Of a DNA stretch of 64,000 nt, positions 34,602-45,903 are shown piece by piece. The translations under genes and the position numbers were made by a program. The notes under the pieces were generated by a model that ran no database searches, was not told the DNA's origin, and saw nothing but the letters and a program-made list of their open reading frames with translations. Numbering within the stretch: position 1 is the first letter of the stretch; every line of letters begins with the position of its first letter. Origin of the DNA: Misgurnus anguillicaudatus (taxonomy: Eukaryota; Chordata; Actinopteri; Cypriniformes; Cobitidae); the NCBI RefSeq assembly GCF_027580225.2, contig NW_027395276.1:3269501-3333500 (forward strand), given 5' to 3'.

Positions 34602-34962
34602 AAATCTTTGGTCTCCCCAGAATACTATATCATTATATCATATATATAATATAGATACTTTATTAAAGCATGTTTGTAGGTGTCCTTTTAAATGCAAATG
34701 AGCTGAACTCTGCACTAAATGGCAGTGTCGTGGTTGGATAGTGCAGATTAAGAGGCGGTATTATCCCCTTCTGACATCAAAAGGGGAGCCAAATTTAAAT
34801 TACCTATTTTTTCACGTGCTTCCAGAGAATGGTTTACCAAAACCAAAACTAAGTTACTATGTTGTTCTTTTTCACATTTTCTAGGTTGATGGAAGCACTG
34901 GGGGCCCAATTATAGCACTTGAACATGCAAAAAGTCAGATTTTCATGATATGTCCCCTTTAA
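34602..34962 (-). mobile_element. TTAA element, AGGGGACATATCATGAAAA family copy 1
   Basis: Reading minus, it starts TTAAAGGGGACATATCATGA at 34962, passes CTTCCATCAACCTAGAAAAT and GGATAATACCGCCTCTTAAT, and fades near AAAGATTTATTTTATTTTA. The same family runs on the plus strand at 43215-43722. Non-coding. Confidence 0.75.
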
Positions 34963-35885
34963 AATGGCATTTTTGTGCCATAAGAAGATGCAAACATTAA
35001 AAAACAAGTGTCTTAAAAACAAACCAATAAATCAAACTATTAAAAAAAATAATTCACATAAGGCACAATGCCACATGCTTTACAAAGATGACCAAAAGCT
35101 TGTTTTGCTTGTTGACCAATCCACTTGGTGCTGCTTAGTTTGGCTTATGATTTTGTACAGGTTAGTAGCGCCACATCTACTGAAACCGTCTGATGAGACT
35201 CAGACATCAAAACGGCAATTCACATCGATTTAAAAAGAGAGAAAAAGAAAAATAGAAAGAGACAGAGATAAATTCTGTATATTCAGGCAGCCACAGTCAT
35301 CTCCATTGGATGTGGTCAGAATCGGTCAGAGCTACATGTAGGAGGACAGAACCACAACCAGGTCTCAAAAACAACCCGGCCCGTCCTGACCCCAGTGACT
35401 TTGGAGCTTTCTGTGATGTTTGGCAGGTCTTAGCACATCCAAACAAACAGGCCGGAAAGCCCGGGATATGACCAGAGAGGAGATGTGTTAAACGTACACA
35501 AGTCCAAACATTCACCCAGCATGTATAAAATCTTTGTGCTTGTGTGTGATGTTTGCTGGTAATAAAAATGCTCTAAAACTGTTTTTAACAGAGGTTATGT
35601 ATGAATTTGTGATTAAACGAACCACAGGGAGGCGTCTTATATCATAAACACCCCCTCAAGACCTTGGATTTAGACAGCAATGATTACAGCTACAGTAAAA
35701 GTGAGAGAAAGAAAAAGATGAGTGGGAAGACAGAAAGAAAGACGAAGAGAAAGAGAGTATTGGAGGGATGCTCACACCATCGGACGACTACGCCGTGCAT
35801 GCAGTCGGACAGGAGAGCTTGTGCACTGCCGTGTGAATATAAGCAAGCAAAATGAGGCATTGTAATACATTTTTTTTGGGTCTTA
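34963..35885. other. intronic sequence, no gene seen
   Basis: 35225-35275 is GAGA-rich. The frames here show no motif or splice support. Confidence 0.4.
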
Positions 35886-35887
35886 TA

Positions 35888-36310
35888 CCGCTTTTCCACT
35901 GCGTGGTAGGACTAGGCTGGCATAAGAATGTTTTTCACTGCTTAAAATACTTAAACGAGTTTGGTAACTCCTACAACAAAGCGCAGCTGACGTCATTGGT
36001 TTGCTCGACGGTGCACAAGGGTAAGCGAATCTTACATTTAGCCATGATGCTGGTAGTGATGATAGTCTCTGACCAATCAGTGATCTGCAGCAAACCCCAC
36101 ACACATGTAGGTTGTGCATGCATCGAACGCCCGTGTACACGTATGTGTCAAACTAACTACACTTTGCAAGGTCGTGCGTTCAACCGTGCGCGTACGTATG
36201 GGTACACGTAAAAAAACAGACTGTACTCCGGGCTTTACATGTCACGTTTAAGTATCGGTGCAGCACGCTTAGAACCTCAACAAAGATGGTAATAAAAAAG
36301 TACCGGGTAC
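35888..36310. repeat. interspersed repeat (CCGCTTTTCCACTGCGTGGTA)
   Basis: Opens near CCGCTTTTCCACTGCGTGGT and closes with AAGTACCGGGTACTACGCAGTG, whose reverse complement CACTGCGTAGTACCCGGTAC mirrors the start. A CG-rich tract of GTACACGTATG words lies inside. Fish families with this terminus are common; class not assigned. The 119-codon frame across it is chance. Confidence 0.5.
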
Positions 36311-37336
36311 TACGCAGTGTACACACCACCAAAAATCTGAAAATCTCATTCTAGAAAAAGAAATTGGTGAGAACGAACATGTTGGTGTGCATCACAAGCC
36401 CAGAGGACATCCATCACTTACGCAACATAAACATTTTTCTTTGTGGGCAAACACTTGAATCCAAATGTTTGCGTTTAAAAGGACGTTTCTGGGTAAACTG
36501 TGAGAACACTGCAGAGGAAAACCATCAGAGGAAAGCTAAGCCACTAATGGGATGTAGATATTTCAAACATCAAAACAACACGCTCTTTCTGTGATGAACC
36601 AGACCGATTTTCTCATACTATTTCACTCAAACACATCTCAGTGCGAGTTTAAGGGGTGAGAGGAAAGTCATTTTCTCATTGTTTTTCCACTATAATCCAA
36701 CGTTTCGAAAAGATGCTGCCCAGCTGTGGTGGCTGTCTGACAGGGAACATTCTGGATCGTTCAGAGCCGTGTTCAGGATATGGACGGCTTAGGTCCCGAT
36801 CCCTAAGATTACATCCAGGACTCTCGCTCATGCGCACACCTTTCAACACCATGCAAGAAATATATAGAGAGAGGATTTATTTGAAATTGCTAATGTGAAG
36901 GTAAAGGATGAGAAATGAGAAAAAACCTGTTAAGTGAGAAGACATTGGCCTGCTTGACAGATGTGTACCCAGTAGGTGCGGATATTGCCACCAGTAATAG
37001 CAATTTCCCCCATCTTTCATCTGAGATTCACAGCAGAGACTCTCTGATCCTTAGGTTAAACTGGTCCTACACATTCGTTACAGGGATGGTTTCATCAAAT
37101 ATTAAATAATATGATCATACTTGTGTCATTATGGCCTTTATTTTTCCCTGATCTATAAAATAGAAGTTACCACTAGCTGTGTAGTTACTTAAAAACTTCA
37201 AATACAATGTAAATAGGTAGTTCATACGACTTTATTTCAACCCCAAAATGCAAGCATCTAAAATCTTCCCCTTCACTATTTCTCTCAAATCACTTATTTG
37301 AGTATTACATTGACTGCACAATACAAAATATCTATG
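36311..37336. other. intronic sequence, no feature seen
   Basis: No exon or repeat terminus recognised. Confidence 0.35.
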
Positions 37337-37519
37337 CCGATACCTAGTGTTGTAGTTCTCGAGACCGGTCTCAGTCTCGAGACCGGTCTCAAGACCACTT
37401 TTTAAAGGTATTGGTCTCGTCTTGGAATCGACCGCATTTTTACTCTGTCTCGCCTCGGTCTCACACAAAGAGGACTCTGAATTTTATTTCAAGATCAGCC
37501 AAGACCACAACTAATGGCA

Positions 37520-37941
37520 CACTGCAAAAAAATGATTTTCAAGAAAAAAAATCTTGGTATTTTTGTCTTGTTTTCAGTAAAAATATCTAAAAATTCTTAA
37601 ATTAAGGTGCTTTTTCTTGATGAACAAAACGACCCAAGAAAATAAGTCTAGTTTTTAGAGCAAAATTTCAAATTTAAGTGATTTTGTCAAGAATTTTTCT
37701 TGAATTTAGTGTTTAAGAAAAAGGGTCAAGGTATTTTTTTTCTTACCCCATTGGCAGATTTTTTGCTTGTTTTATGCACAAAATCACTTAAATTTGATAT
37801 TTTTGGTCTAAAAACTAGACTTATTTTCTTGGGTAGTTTTGCTCATCAAAAAAAGCATCTTAATTTAAGAATTTTTAGATAATTTTACTGAAAACAAGAC
37901 ATAAATACTACAATTTTCTTGAAAATAATTTTTTTGCAGTG
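37520..37941. mobile_element. CACTGCAAAAAA hairpin element at the palindrome centre
   Basis: CACTGCAAAAAAATGATTTT at the left and AAAATAATTTTTTTGCAGTG at the right. The arms carry inverted TTCTTGATGAACAAAACGAC and AGTTTTGCTCATCAAAAAAAGC words. Same family as 4342-4793. Flanking GGCA and TGCC continue the outer palindrome. Confidence 0.85.
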
Positions 37942-38418
37942 TGCCATCAGTTGCGGTCTTGGCCGGTCTTGAAATAAAATTCAGAGTCCTCTTTGTCTGA
38001 GACCGAGACAAGAACTTGTAAAAATGTGGTCGATTCCAAGACGAGACCAAGACCTTTAAAAAGTGGTCTTGAGACCGGTCTTGAGACAAAAAGACATTTT
38101 TTTCTTGAAAATAATTTTTTTGCAGTGCACATCACAAATTTATTTTTTATCATGAATTTTATGCAGTGTAATCAGATTTGGCATATGATGTTGTCATTGT
38201 TTAAGCATTGTTTACGTTTCTCCCATTTCTTTCTAATTTTATTACTAAAAACACCTGCATTGTGTTAAGTGGATGGCAAGCCATGGAAAGACAGTTCAGA
38301 ATAAATGGTTAAGTTTATTTTACTCTTTAGTGTTTGTTCACTTTTATTTGCTTATAGACAAAGATAAATTCCCACATATCTGCAATGCGTTTGGTTATTT
38401 TATCAACTTCTCTGATGG

Positions 38419-38421
<3 letters not shown>

Positions 38422-38455
<34 letters not shown>

Positions 38456-38510
38456 GCACACACACGCACGCACGCACGCACGCACGCACGCATGCACGCA
38501 CGCACACAGA
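38422..38510. repeat. (CA)n / (GCAC)n microsatellite
   Basis: About 30 bases of pure CA, then GCACGCAC-type tetramers. Two overlapping plus frames of Thr-His repeats arise from it and are not genes. Confidence 0.95.
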
Positions 38511-38908
38511 CAAGAAGTGTCTAATCATATGCATATTCCACATTTTATCATAAGTGTTTTAATGCAGTGACTTGCAATGGTCTTGGTCTTGACTTGGTCT
38601 CGGCCTGTCTTGGTGTTGGTCATGACTTGGTCTCGGTTTAGGTGGTCTTGACTACAACACTACTGATACCGATATTCAATTACTTTGAATAAAATACCGA
38701 TACCGATAGATAGTTTTTCTTTTTACTTAAATTATTATTTCATTAAATCCTAAAAGTGAAGAGCATACAAACTTAAATTCTTTTGTCATTGTGACCCAAT
38801 TCAAAATAATCACACATCATGAATTCTGTTGCATTTTTTCACCTCTTTTGATTGCCAGGATATAGTCGGCACCGATCATCAGCTGTTTTTCGGCCAGAAA
38901 AATAGAGA

Positions 38909-39142
38909 TGCACCAATATATCGGCCAATAATTGATGCCAGTCGATCAAAGCAATTTTTCACACTATCGCTATCGGCCGAAACTTTAAAAACTGCAGACA
39001 GTTATGGGCAAAATATCTTGTCAATCAGAAGAGAACAGGAAAATGCAATTTCTCAGTGAAAAATGTAAAGAAACATCATTAGTTTAATATTTAATGGGTA
39101 TCAGTACATTTTTTTACAGGTTGATATATCAGTGCATCCTTT
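38909..39142. mobile_element. hAT-like MITE (TAGAGATGCACC ends)
   Basis: TAGAGATGCACCAATATATC at the left and TGATATATCAGTGCATCC at the right are imperfect inverted repeats, with GGCCGAAACTTTAAAA inside. The exact right edge is masked by a poly-T run. Non-coding. Confidence 0.65.
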
Positions 39143-41538
39143 TTTATTACAATTTAACATGCAGTTAGAATATGTTAATATAACAATGTCTAATACATGA
39201 AATGATATGGATTTGGATATTTTCCTTTACTATTCAACATGCTGTGAGAGAATTTAGGAGATTCATATTGCATTTATATTCTGTATTTGAACAGTTTCGT
39301 TGCAGAAATCTCATTTTTTTGGTTGTGCATTCCAATTAATATCAATTCAACTGCAGTTGGTTTGTTTTGATTTAAACCTTCATAACTTAAAAAATACAGA
39401 TAAGTAGCACCATAAAACGAAATAATAACATGATAACATAGTAATAAACATGTTTTGACAAAAATGTTTAAAAAAAGAGTTACCTAGTTTTGCAACCAAA
39501 CTCTTCATTTGTTTTACTATCATATGGTTTTACATACTGAGTTTTTTCATATCTTAAAGTTGAATATTAATGTGTCTTCTGTCACCTGAATAGAACTGTT
39601 TTGCTGTTAAGTTTTGGTTTATCAAAGTGCATTGTCCTTTTGAACTAAGTTCATTGCAAGTGCTTCGTTAAGTTTCCAAGAAAAGTGCAGGTGCATTGAA
39701 ACAAAAATGACTTGCTCTGTAGCAACGAAGCAAACCTAATTGCTGATTGGTGGAAACTAAAAAGTTGAAAACTAATAACCAGACAATTGGTCAGCTCAAA
39801 TAAGCAAAATTGACAGATACAGAATTAGTAATTGATGCTATGGAGTCTTTAAAAGGTGTTAAAAACAGGAAATGTGTGGGTTGCAAGCTTGCAATGAAAC
39901 TATAAGAAAAGGAGTTGGGGGTTTGGAGAGGAAGTTCAGCTGTCATATCTCGTTGATGAACACCAAGCTGAGCCAGTCTTTATGCAATTCTTTAATAAAA
40001 CAAATTATTTTACATATCTCTCTACTGCATCCATTATTCCATCTGGAAAATCCATGACAATTAATACCTTGCCTTACATGTGTGTCTACCATTTTTGAAA
40101 AACTGGTTTTGAAAGTACAATTTATTTATATATTTTTCGTTTTTCATTTACTTGTGTAGGTGGGATAATAAACAAACTCAGTAAAGGTATAGATATTTAT
40201 AGACGGTGATCACACTTTTTTTATTATTCTATTTATTAGCACTTGAGTCGACTCTTTCAAGGACTCCAGTCACTATCCACCTAAAACAACAAACACAACA
40301 CACACTGATCCAGGATCTGAGATTTCAGCACACAGCTAGATAAGAACCAGATCGGCATGATGTAGAGATGCAGAGCATCAAAACCCCTGATTCGTCAATG
40401 CAACAGAGATTTTTGCAAAATATTTCAGCTGACGTTTCTGTTTCAAACAAAACAGTGGTCAGCACTTCTGTCCAAACAGGATGATAAGGTTAAATTTTCT
40501 GACTCAACAGGAAGAAATCTGACACTGAGCATAGCTTTCTGTTCGTGACTACACAACAACACAAAATATTAATGATTCAAAAACACATCGCTTCAGCAAC
40601 ATGCCCACGTCAGCATGTCAATGTGATGCTCATTAGATGGGCCTTCCTGTAGTCAACCGGGAATGATGCAAAAAAATAATACAAAGTATTGTGGCAACCT
40701 ACAACGTTTCTGTCCATCTTGTTTCAATTTTCTATGTTTTACAGTAAGTGTTTTGCTTGTTAGTTGCTAATGTAATTATGGACAGTCTCTTAAAGAGCTG
40801 TGTAAAGCAGATTAGAGACTGTAAGCTTATGTGTGTTTATTCGATAGAGATTATGTGTACTCGTGTATTCAAAGAATGACACTAGCAATCCAATGCGCTG
40901 TAAAAAGTGATTTACCAAATGTGATTTTAGCATCGAAGAACCCATAAACAGGCCATAAACCAGTGCTTCCAATATAAGTTTACATCCCATCTCAACTCTC
41001 CGCTGGGCAAGACAACTACATTTACATGCATTCATTCAACAAACACTTTTATCCAAAGTGACTTACAAATGGGTCAGCATTTAATCTACACTACGAAGAA
41101 ATGCATCTATTTAAAAGCTAACATTAGCTCTTGCACACAAAGCATAATTTTAATGTGATAGTAAGACCACAGGTACTGTAAAACTATTAGTAGTTAATTG
41201 TTGTGGATAGTACAGTGTAACTGGATACAGTACAACTTATAAGGATATTTGTTATAGCAAAGTAGTCTAAACCTCACTATAAAACCAAGCGAAAGTGTTT
41301 GGAGTCTGAGCTTTGAATGGAAAATGCTGTGATGTTTTACCTTTATGATACGTTTTTGTAAGTTATTTGGATTGGCTTGCAGTTATGTGTGTACTGTATG
41401 TGTTATACATGTAAATGAGAGAGATATGCTGTAGGTCCAATTCAGGACTTTTAATTTATGCACTCGCGATGCGTGAATCATTTAAATAATCTCCTCCCAA
41501 AAAAGGGAAACTTTTAGAAAGAATTCCACGTGGATCCG
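39143..41538. other. intronic sequence, no gene seen
   Basis: 2.4 kb in which I see no exon, RNA gene or clear repeat terminus. Confidence 0.4.
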
Positions 41539-41539
41539 G

Positions 41540-42235
41540 TTCCTCGGTGCGTTAAACCTGGTGCGTTTTCGGTTCGTTTAGGCATATGTGAACATGGCAC
41601 TCGCGCTCGGATCCGCACCAAAACCACTGCCTGAATGAGGTGGTCTCAGCTCGATTGCAAACAAACTCTGGAGAGGTTTGGTAAAAGTGTGAAAGCAATC
41701 CATCCCAACAAACAGGCAATCTTATTGCTTGTTTAACCATGAACATACCTGATAGCTTTTTGGTGACGAATTCAAAAGCGCCATTTAAACCAAAGCGCAC
41801 CTGTTACTTATAAAATGTCTTCTAATTGCTCTCCTCCACAATACCCTGCTGAAAAAAACAGCATACCAGCAAGACCGGCATATGTTGTGTTTTGGTGCTG
41901 GTATGCTGGTGACCACCAGCTAAACTAGCATCAAACCAGCATATACCAGCATAATTCCCATGGTGGTCCATGCTGTTTTTTTCAACATGATAAGAATGTT
42001 GTCCCAACAAATTTTTGATTCCTGCTTACAATAATGAAGTAATATGACTGCGGTTAGCAAATAAACCACACAATAATTCCACAAAGCTGATGTCTGTCAA
42101 TCCTGATGGGCAAATTTGAGCGGAATCACGGAAAACAAACAGATGCACTTTGACCAATTAAAAGAGAGTTTACTCGCACATGTATTAACAAAGTCTGGTT
42201 GGTTTGGAAATATTGCCTTGTGAATGCAAACTAAA
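41540..42235. repeat. interspersed repeat (GTGGATCCGGTTCCTCGGTG), interrupted
   Basis: A CG-containing block from 41529 with TGCGTTTTCGGTTCGTTTAG and GGCATATGTGAACATGGC, resembling a common fish MITE. It appears to host the small element at 41846-41987 and to continue to about 42235. Borders are approximate. Confidence 0.4.
41846..41987. mobile_element. 142-bp MITE (CTGCTGAAAAAAACAGCA)
   Basis: CTGCTGAAAAAAACAGCATA at the left and CATGCTGTTTTTTTCAACA at the right are inverted repeats. The interior is made of ACCAGCA/GCTGGT words (ATGCTGGTGACCACCAGCTA, AACCAGCATATACCAGCAT). Common small fish element of unknown class. Confidence 0.85.
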
Positions 42236-43214
42236 CCAATATTAAATCGCAACATTGTTCAATCACCATTGAACCCCTGGTTTCAAAACATAAGCAATCA
42301 ATCTACATGTCTGAAAAAACACCCTAAATGTTAAGACTTTTGAAATGTCCCTAGCTGTCACTCCTTCAAAAAGTACACATTTGCATCAAAAGAGTTCATT
42401 TATATACATGTATACATATCTGTAACTAAATGGTACATATTGGGACATTTTAAAGGGTACTGCCCCAGTGATAGCATGGATCATTTTCCTGACCATTTTT
42501 TTTGTCAGAAAGAAATATTTATGGCCAGTAAAATTTCTGAATTTACCTGCCTTGAGCAGGTATGACAAAACATTGGACCATGGCAATATGTACTCTATTC
42601 GTTCCTTCTGTGATAGCCATTTCTACAGGCTACATTCACGCTGTCATTTACTGACAGGATGATGACGGCCTTCTGTTTGGAGACATCAGCGCAAGATTTT
42701 CTTTTTATCTTTTGATCGATCTTTGTGCCCATCAATGCCATGATCAAATAAATAAGGTTGTCATAGAAACTTGGCCTTTACTGCAATTAAAAGAGTGAGG
42801 CGGATCATACGTGAGTGAAAAGATAAGATGCATATGGAGTGGGTTGGTCTATCAGTTAGCTGGTGTCAATCACACGCTCCCTGTGCAGCCGACAGTCGCT
42901 CTGAGCTGAATGAAGCTGGTGAGGGTAAAATCGATATGAACGCCTTCAGTCAGTGACAGCGACAGCGTGAGAGAGAGACTGGTGTGTCACTAGTGATGTT
43001 TGAAGGTTGTAGGTGAAGGAGACCTTAAGCAAACACACAGACTCATGCACACACACAGAGCTGCTTTTTTGTGATGGCTGCTGTCTTGATGTTAAAGTTG
43101 TTTGGCTGCTAACAAATTCACCTGTCGCATCATGAGAAAGAGAAGTAAAGGTAGGGTATACTGTTGCAGTATGTACTTCAAAGGTCCCTGTGATCCAGAA
43201 ACATCCTGTTAACA
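42236..43214. other. intronic sequence, no gene seen
   Basis: No supported feature. Confidence 0.35.
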
Positions 43215-43722
43215 ATGGTCAAGACTGAGAACGCTGACTTTTTCCATGTTTAAGTGCTATAATTGGGTCCCAGTGCTTCTTTCAACCTAGTAATTGTGAA
43301 AAAACAATCCAGTAACTTAGTTTTGGTTAACCATTCTCTGCAGCATGTGAAAAAATAGGTAATTGAAATAAGGCTCCCCTTGTGATGTCAGAAAGGGATA
43401 ATACCGCCCCTTAATCTGCACTATCCAACCACGGCACTGCCATTTAGTGCAGAGAGGGAGAAAAATAATTGACAGCACACCTGAGTTTTAATTTCAACAA
43501 AACACCTTTATGGCGATCAGTGTTTGCATTTCATCAGCTCATTTGCATTTTAAAGGACACACCCAAAAACGCCACATTTTTGCTCACACTTACAAAGTGG
43601 CAATTTTAACATGCTTTAATAAATTATCTATATGATATTTTGAGCTAGAACTTCACATACGCACTCTGGGGACACCAAAGATTTATTTTACATCTTAAAG
43701 TCTTGTGAAATGTCCCATTTAA
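43215..43722 (+). mobile_element. TTAA element, AGGGGACATATCATGAAAA family copy 2
   Basis: GACTTTTTCCATGTTTAAGT, TATCCAACCACGGCACTGCC and GGACACCAAAGATTTATTTT follow in the family order. The right end GAAATGTCCCATTTAA keeps TTAA at 43719-43722, while the left tip is missing. A third, more diverged relative is at 53526-54060. Confidence 0.8.
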
Positions 43723-43830
43723 ATGTGTGAGGTCTGCCCATAAAAAAAATTATATTTAGTTTTTATGATTTTAGCCTTTAACTTACAGGATTATACAGAG
43801 ATGCATGACAGTAAAGGGAGAGAGAAAAGT

Positions 43831-44060
43831 TTAAAGGGATAGTTCACCCAAAAATGAAAATTATGTTATCATTTACTCATTATTTCATTGTTCTGATTAA
43901 CACAAAGGACTATATTTTGAGAAATGTTTGTAATCAAACCGTTTATGAGCCCCAATCACATACGATCATTTTTTCCTACTGTGGAAGTGAATGGAGCTCG
44001 TGAAAGGTTTGGTTACAAACATTCCTCAAAATATCTTCCTTTGTGTTCAGCAGAAAAAAA
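43831..44060 (+). mobile_element. solo left part of the AGGGATAGTTCACCC family
   Basis: TTAAAGGGATAGTTCACCCA, then AAAATGAAAATTATGTTATC and ATTTACTCA. No matching right end is found, so it is truncated, possibly by the element starting near 44085. Compare the complete copy at 9450-9674. Confidence 0.7.
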
Positions 44061-44190
44061 TGTATACAGGTTTGAAAGTTAAAAAAAAGATTGCCATTGA
44101 TGCATGGTTTGTTAGGGTAGGACAATATTTCGCAGAGATAAAACTATTTGATAATCTGAAATCTGATGGTGCAATAAAATAAAAAATTAA

Positions 44191-45903
44191 AGCTGCAAGC
44201 AGCATTTACCGGGTTTCGAGCATTAAAGCACGTCAAATACGTCAGACATCGTCGACCAGGCTGATCCAGCATCCACAAAAACAAAAGAGGTGGTCAGAAA
44301 CGGTTCATACAGACTTTGTATGCTTAAACACACGTGCACCTATAGGACAAACATGTCACGTCCTTAATGTGAAGTCATTCGCAGCTACCAGACACACGTG
44401 TTCAAAGTTGTCAGCAAAAAAGGTGTTATCATTCAGTGAAAGTGGTGCTTGCAGTGGCAAAACTTGGGTCACAAAATGTTAAAATAGTGTTAATGAGTCA
44501 AAAGAGCCGAACCCCATGTCTCTACGATGTTCTTAAACAGAGATACAGCTCTTGTTAAATGGTTGCTAGGGTATTCTTATTGGTTGCTAGGGAGTGAATT
44601 GCAATCCAACAATGATTATACTCAAAGCCATGAAAGACATAATCCATGATGACTCATGATGTTAGATGTAATTTTACAGTATTTTTAAGTGAAAAAAACA
44701 AATAACCACTAGGTGGCGCTATGACAGACTCGTGCATGCAACCTCAGGTCATGACTGTGTTACTTGTAGCTAGAATTACGGCTATTCAGTTTAGTATAGT
44801 GAAGAAACAGTTGTATGACCATTGGGCTCACTCAATGTCAAAGATTTTGTTCAATTATGAGGCCAACTAGTGGTGCAGGCATACATTTTTTTTTGTATTG
44901 CCTCAGACTCTGCTCAGACATCAGCGTATCAAATTTGGTAAAAAAATGTTATTTCGTTGCAGACTTATAACCATTAATGTGTAAAAAACACCAAATTTGG
45001 AGGTAATTTTTCGTTTTTTGCAATTTTCGGCCATTTCTGATGGAAATTTTAACATAACGCCAATAGAGTTTTTTGTTCAGAAGGTAAAGTTAATTTCTTT
45101 CTATGGTTGTTTCGAGTCGATCGGAATAACCCTCGCGGAGTTATTCGCGCGTGTTTTTTAAGCGCTATTTTGCTGCGCAGGGCTAACCGTTAGGCGAAAA
45201 CTGGCATGTTTGGTATCGTTGGACTCGGCAACAATTCAAAACTCTAAGGAAAAAAGTCCCATGAAAATACGTTAAACTCAGCCTTAGTTATAAGCATTAT
45301 TAGATTCGTCTGACCACTAGGTGGCGCTGTGACGAAACGATGCAAGAAACCTCAGGCTGTGACTCTCATCACAAGTCCCAAGTGTCGTGTTGATACTTCA
45401 TTCCTGTTCCCAGTTATAGCCTATAAAGTCTAAATGGCTGCGCACACTACAGACGTTTGGGCGTGGCATGTTGACCGTGAGTCGAAAGTTCAACTTTTTT
45501 TTAATAATTATTGATATTCAAACTCCAAGGAACATTTTAGCACTGGAATGATTCCGATTGGGCAAAAAACCTAGGACTAGTTCGTTTTTATTTTTTTAGA
45601 CAAAATCGAAAATAGCGGAAAATTTTTCATGACGGAAATGAAATCGGAGATATACATTTTGTTCGTCTTGATGCAAGGAATCCAGGGATATAGGACACTT
45701 GACATTTGGACAAGAATTGTGGGAGTTATGAGCATAAACGTGTTTGCCATCGCTGTAGCGCCCCCCATAGGCCGATTGGGTTCATACTCTGTCAAGTTCG
45801 CGCACGAGTGAGACCTATCATTTGGCCAAGTCTCAAGTCTCTAGGCCTTACGGTTTGGTCTGCACGATCCGTTTTACGGCAGAAGAAAAATAATAAAAAT
45901 TAA
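44191..45903 (+). mobile_element. AAAGCTGCAAGCAGC repeat, unit 1 of a tandem dimer
   Basis: Begins AGCTGCAAGCAGCATTTACC then GGGTTTCGAGCATTAAAGCA, and runs 1713 bp to the start of an almost identical unit. Shared landmarks include CACTAGGTGGCGCTATGACA (twice per unit in variant form) and TCGGAGATATACATTTTGT. There are no terminal inverted repeats in the usual sense. It ends GAAGAAAAATAATAAAAATTA. Non-coding; class unknown. Confidence 0.8.

Larger units (their letters stand above)
37345..38662. mobile_element. TIR element with GAGACCGGTCTC motifs and concentric palindrome
   Basis: Starts TAGTGTTGTAGTTCTCGAGA and ends GACTACAACACTA. The flanks CCGATACC (37337-37344) and CTGATACC (38663-38670) are an 8-bp duplication with one mismatch, so hAT-like. 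Inside, 37360-37519 and 37942-38092 are reverse complements: TCTGAATTTTATTTCAAGA faces TCTTGAAATAAAATTCAGA. Between them sits a hairpin element (37520-37941). The region therefore folds as one nested palindrome of more than 700 bp. 38422-38510 is a CA/GCAC microsatellite. Confidence 0.8.

Noticed and set aside
38273..38570. Overlapping plus frames with Thr-His and Arg-Thr-His repeats
   Set aside because: Produced by the CA/GCAC microsatellite.
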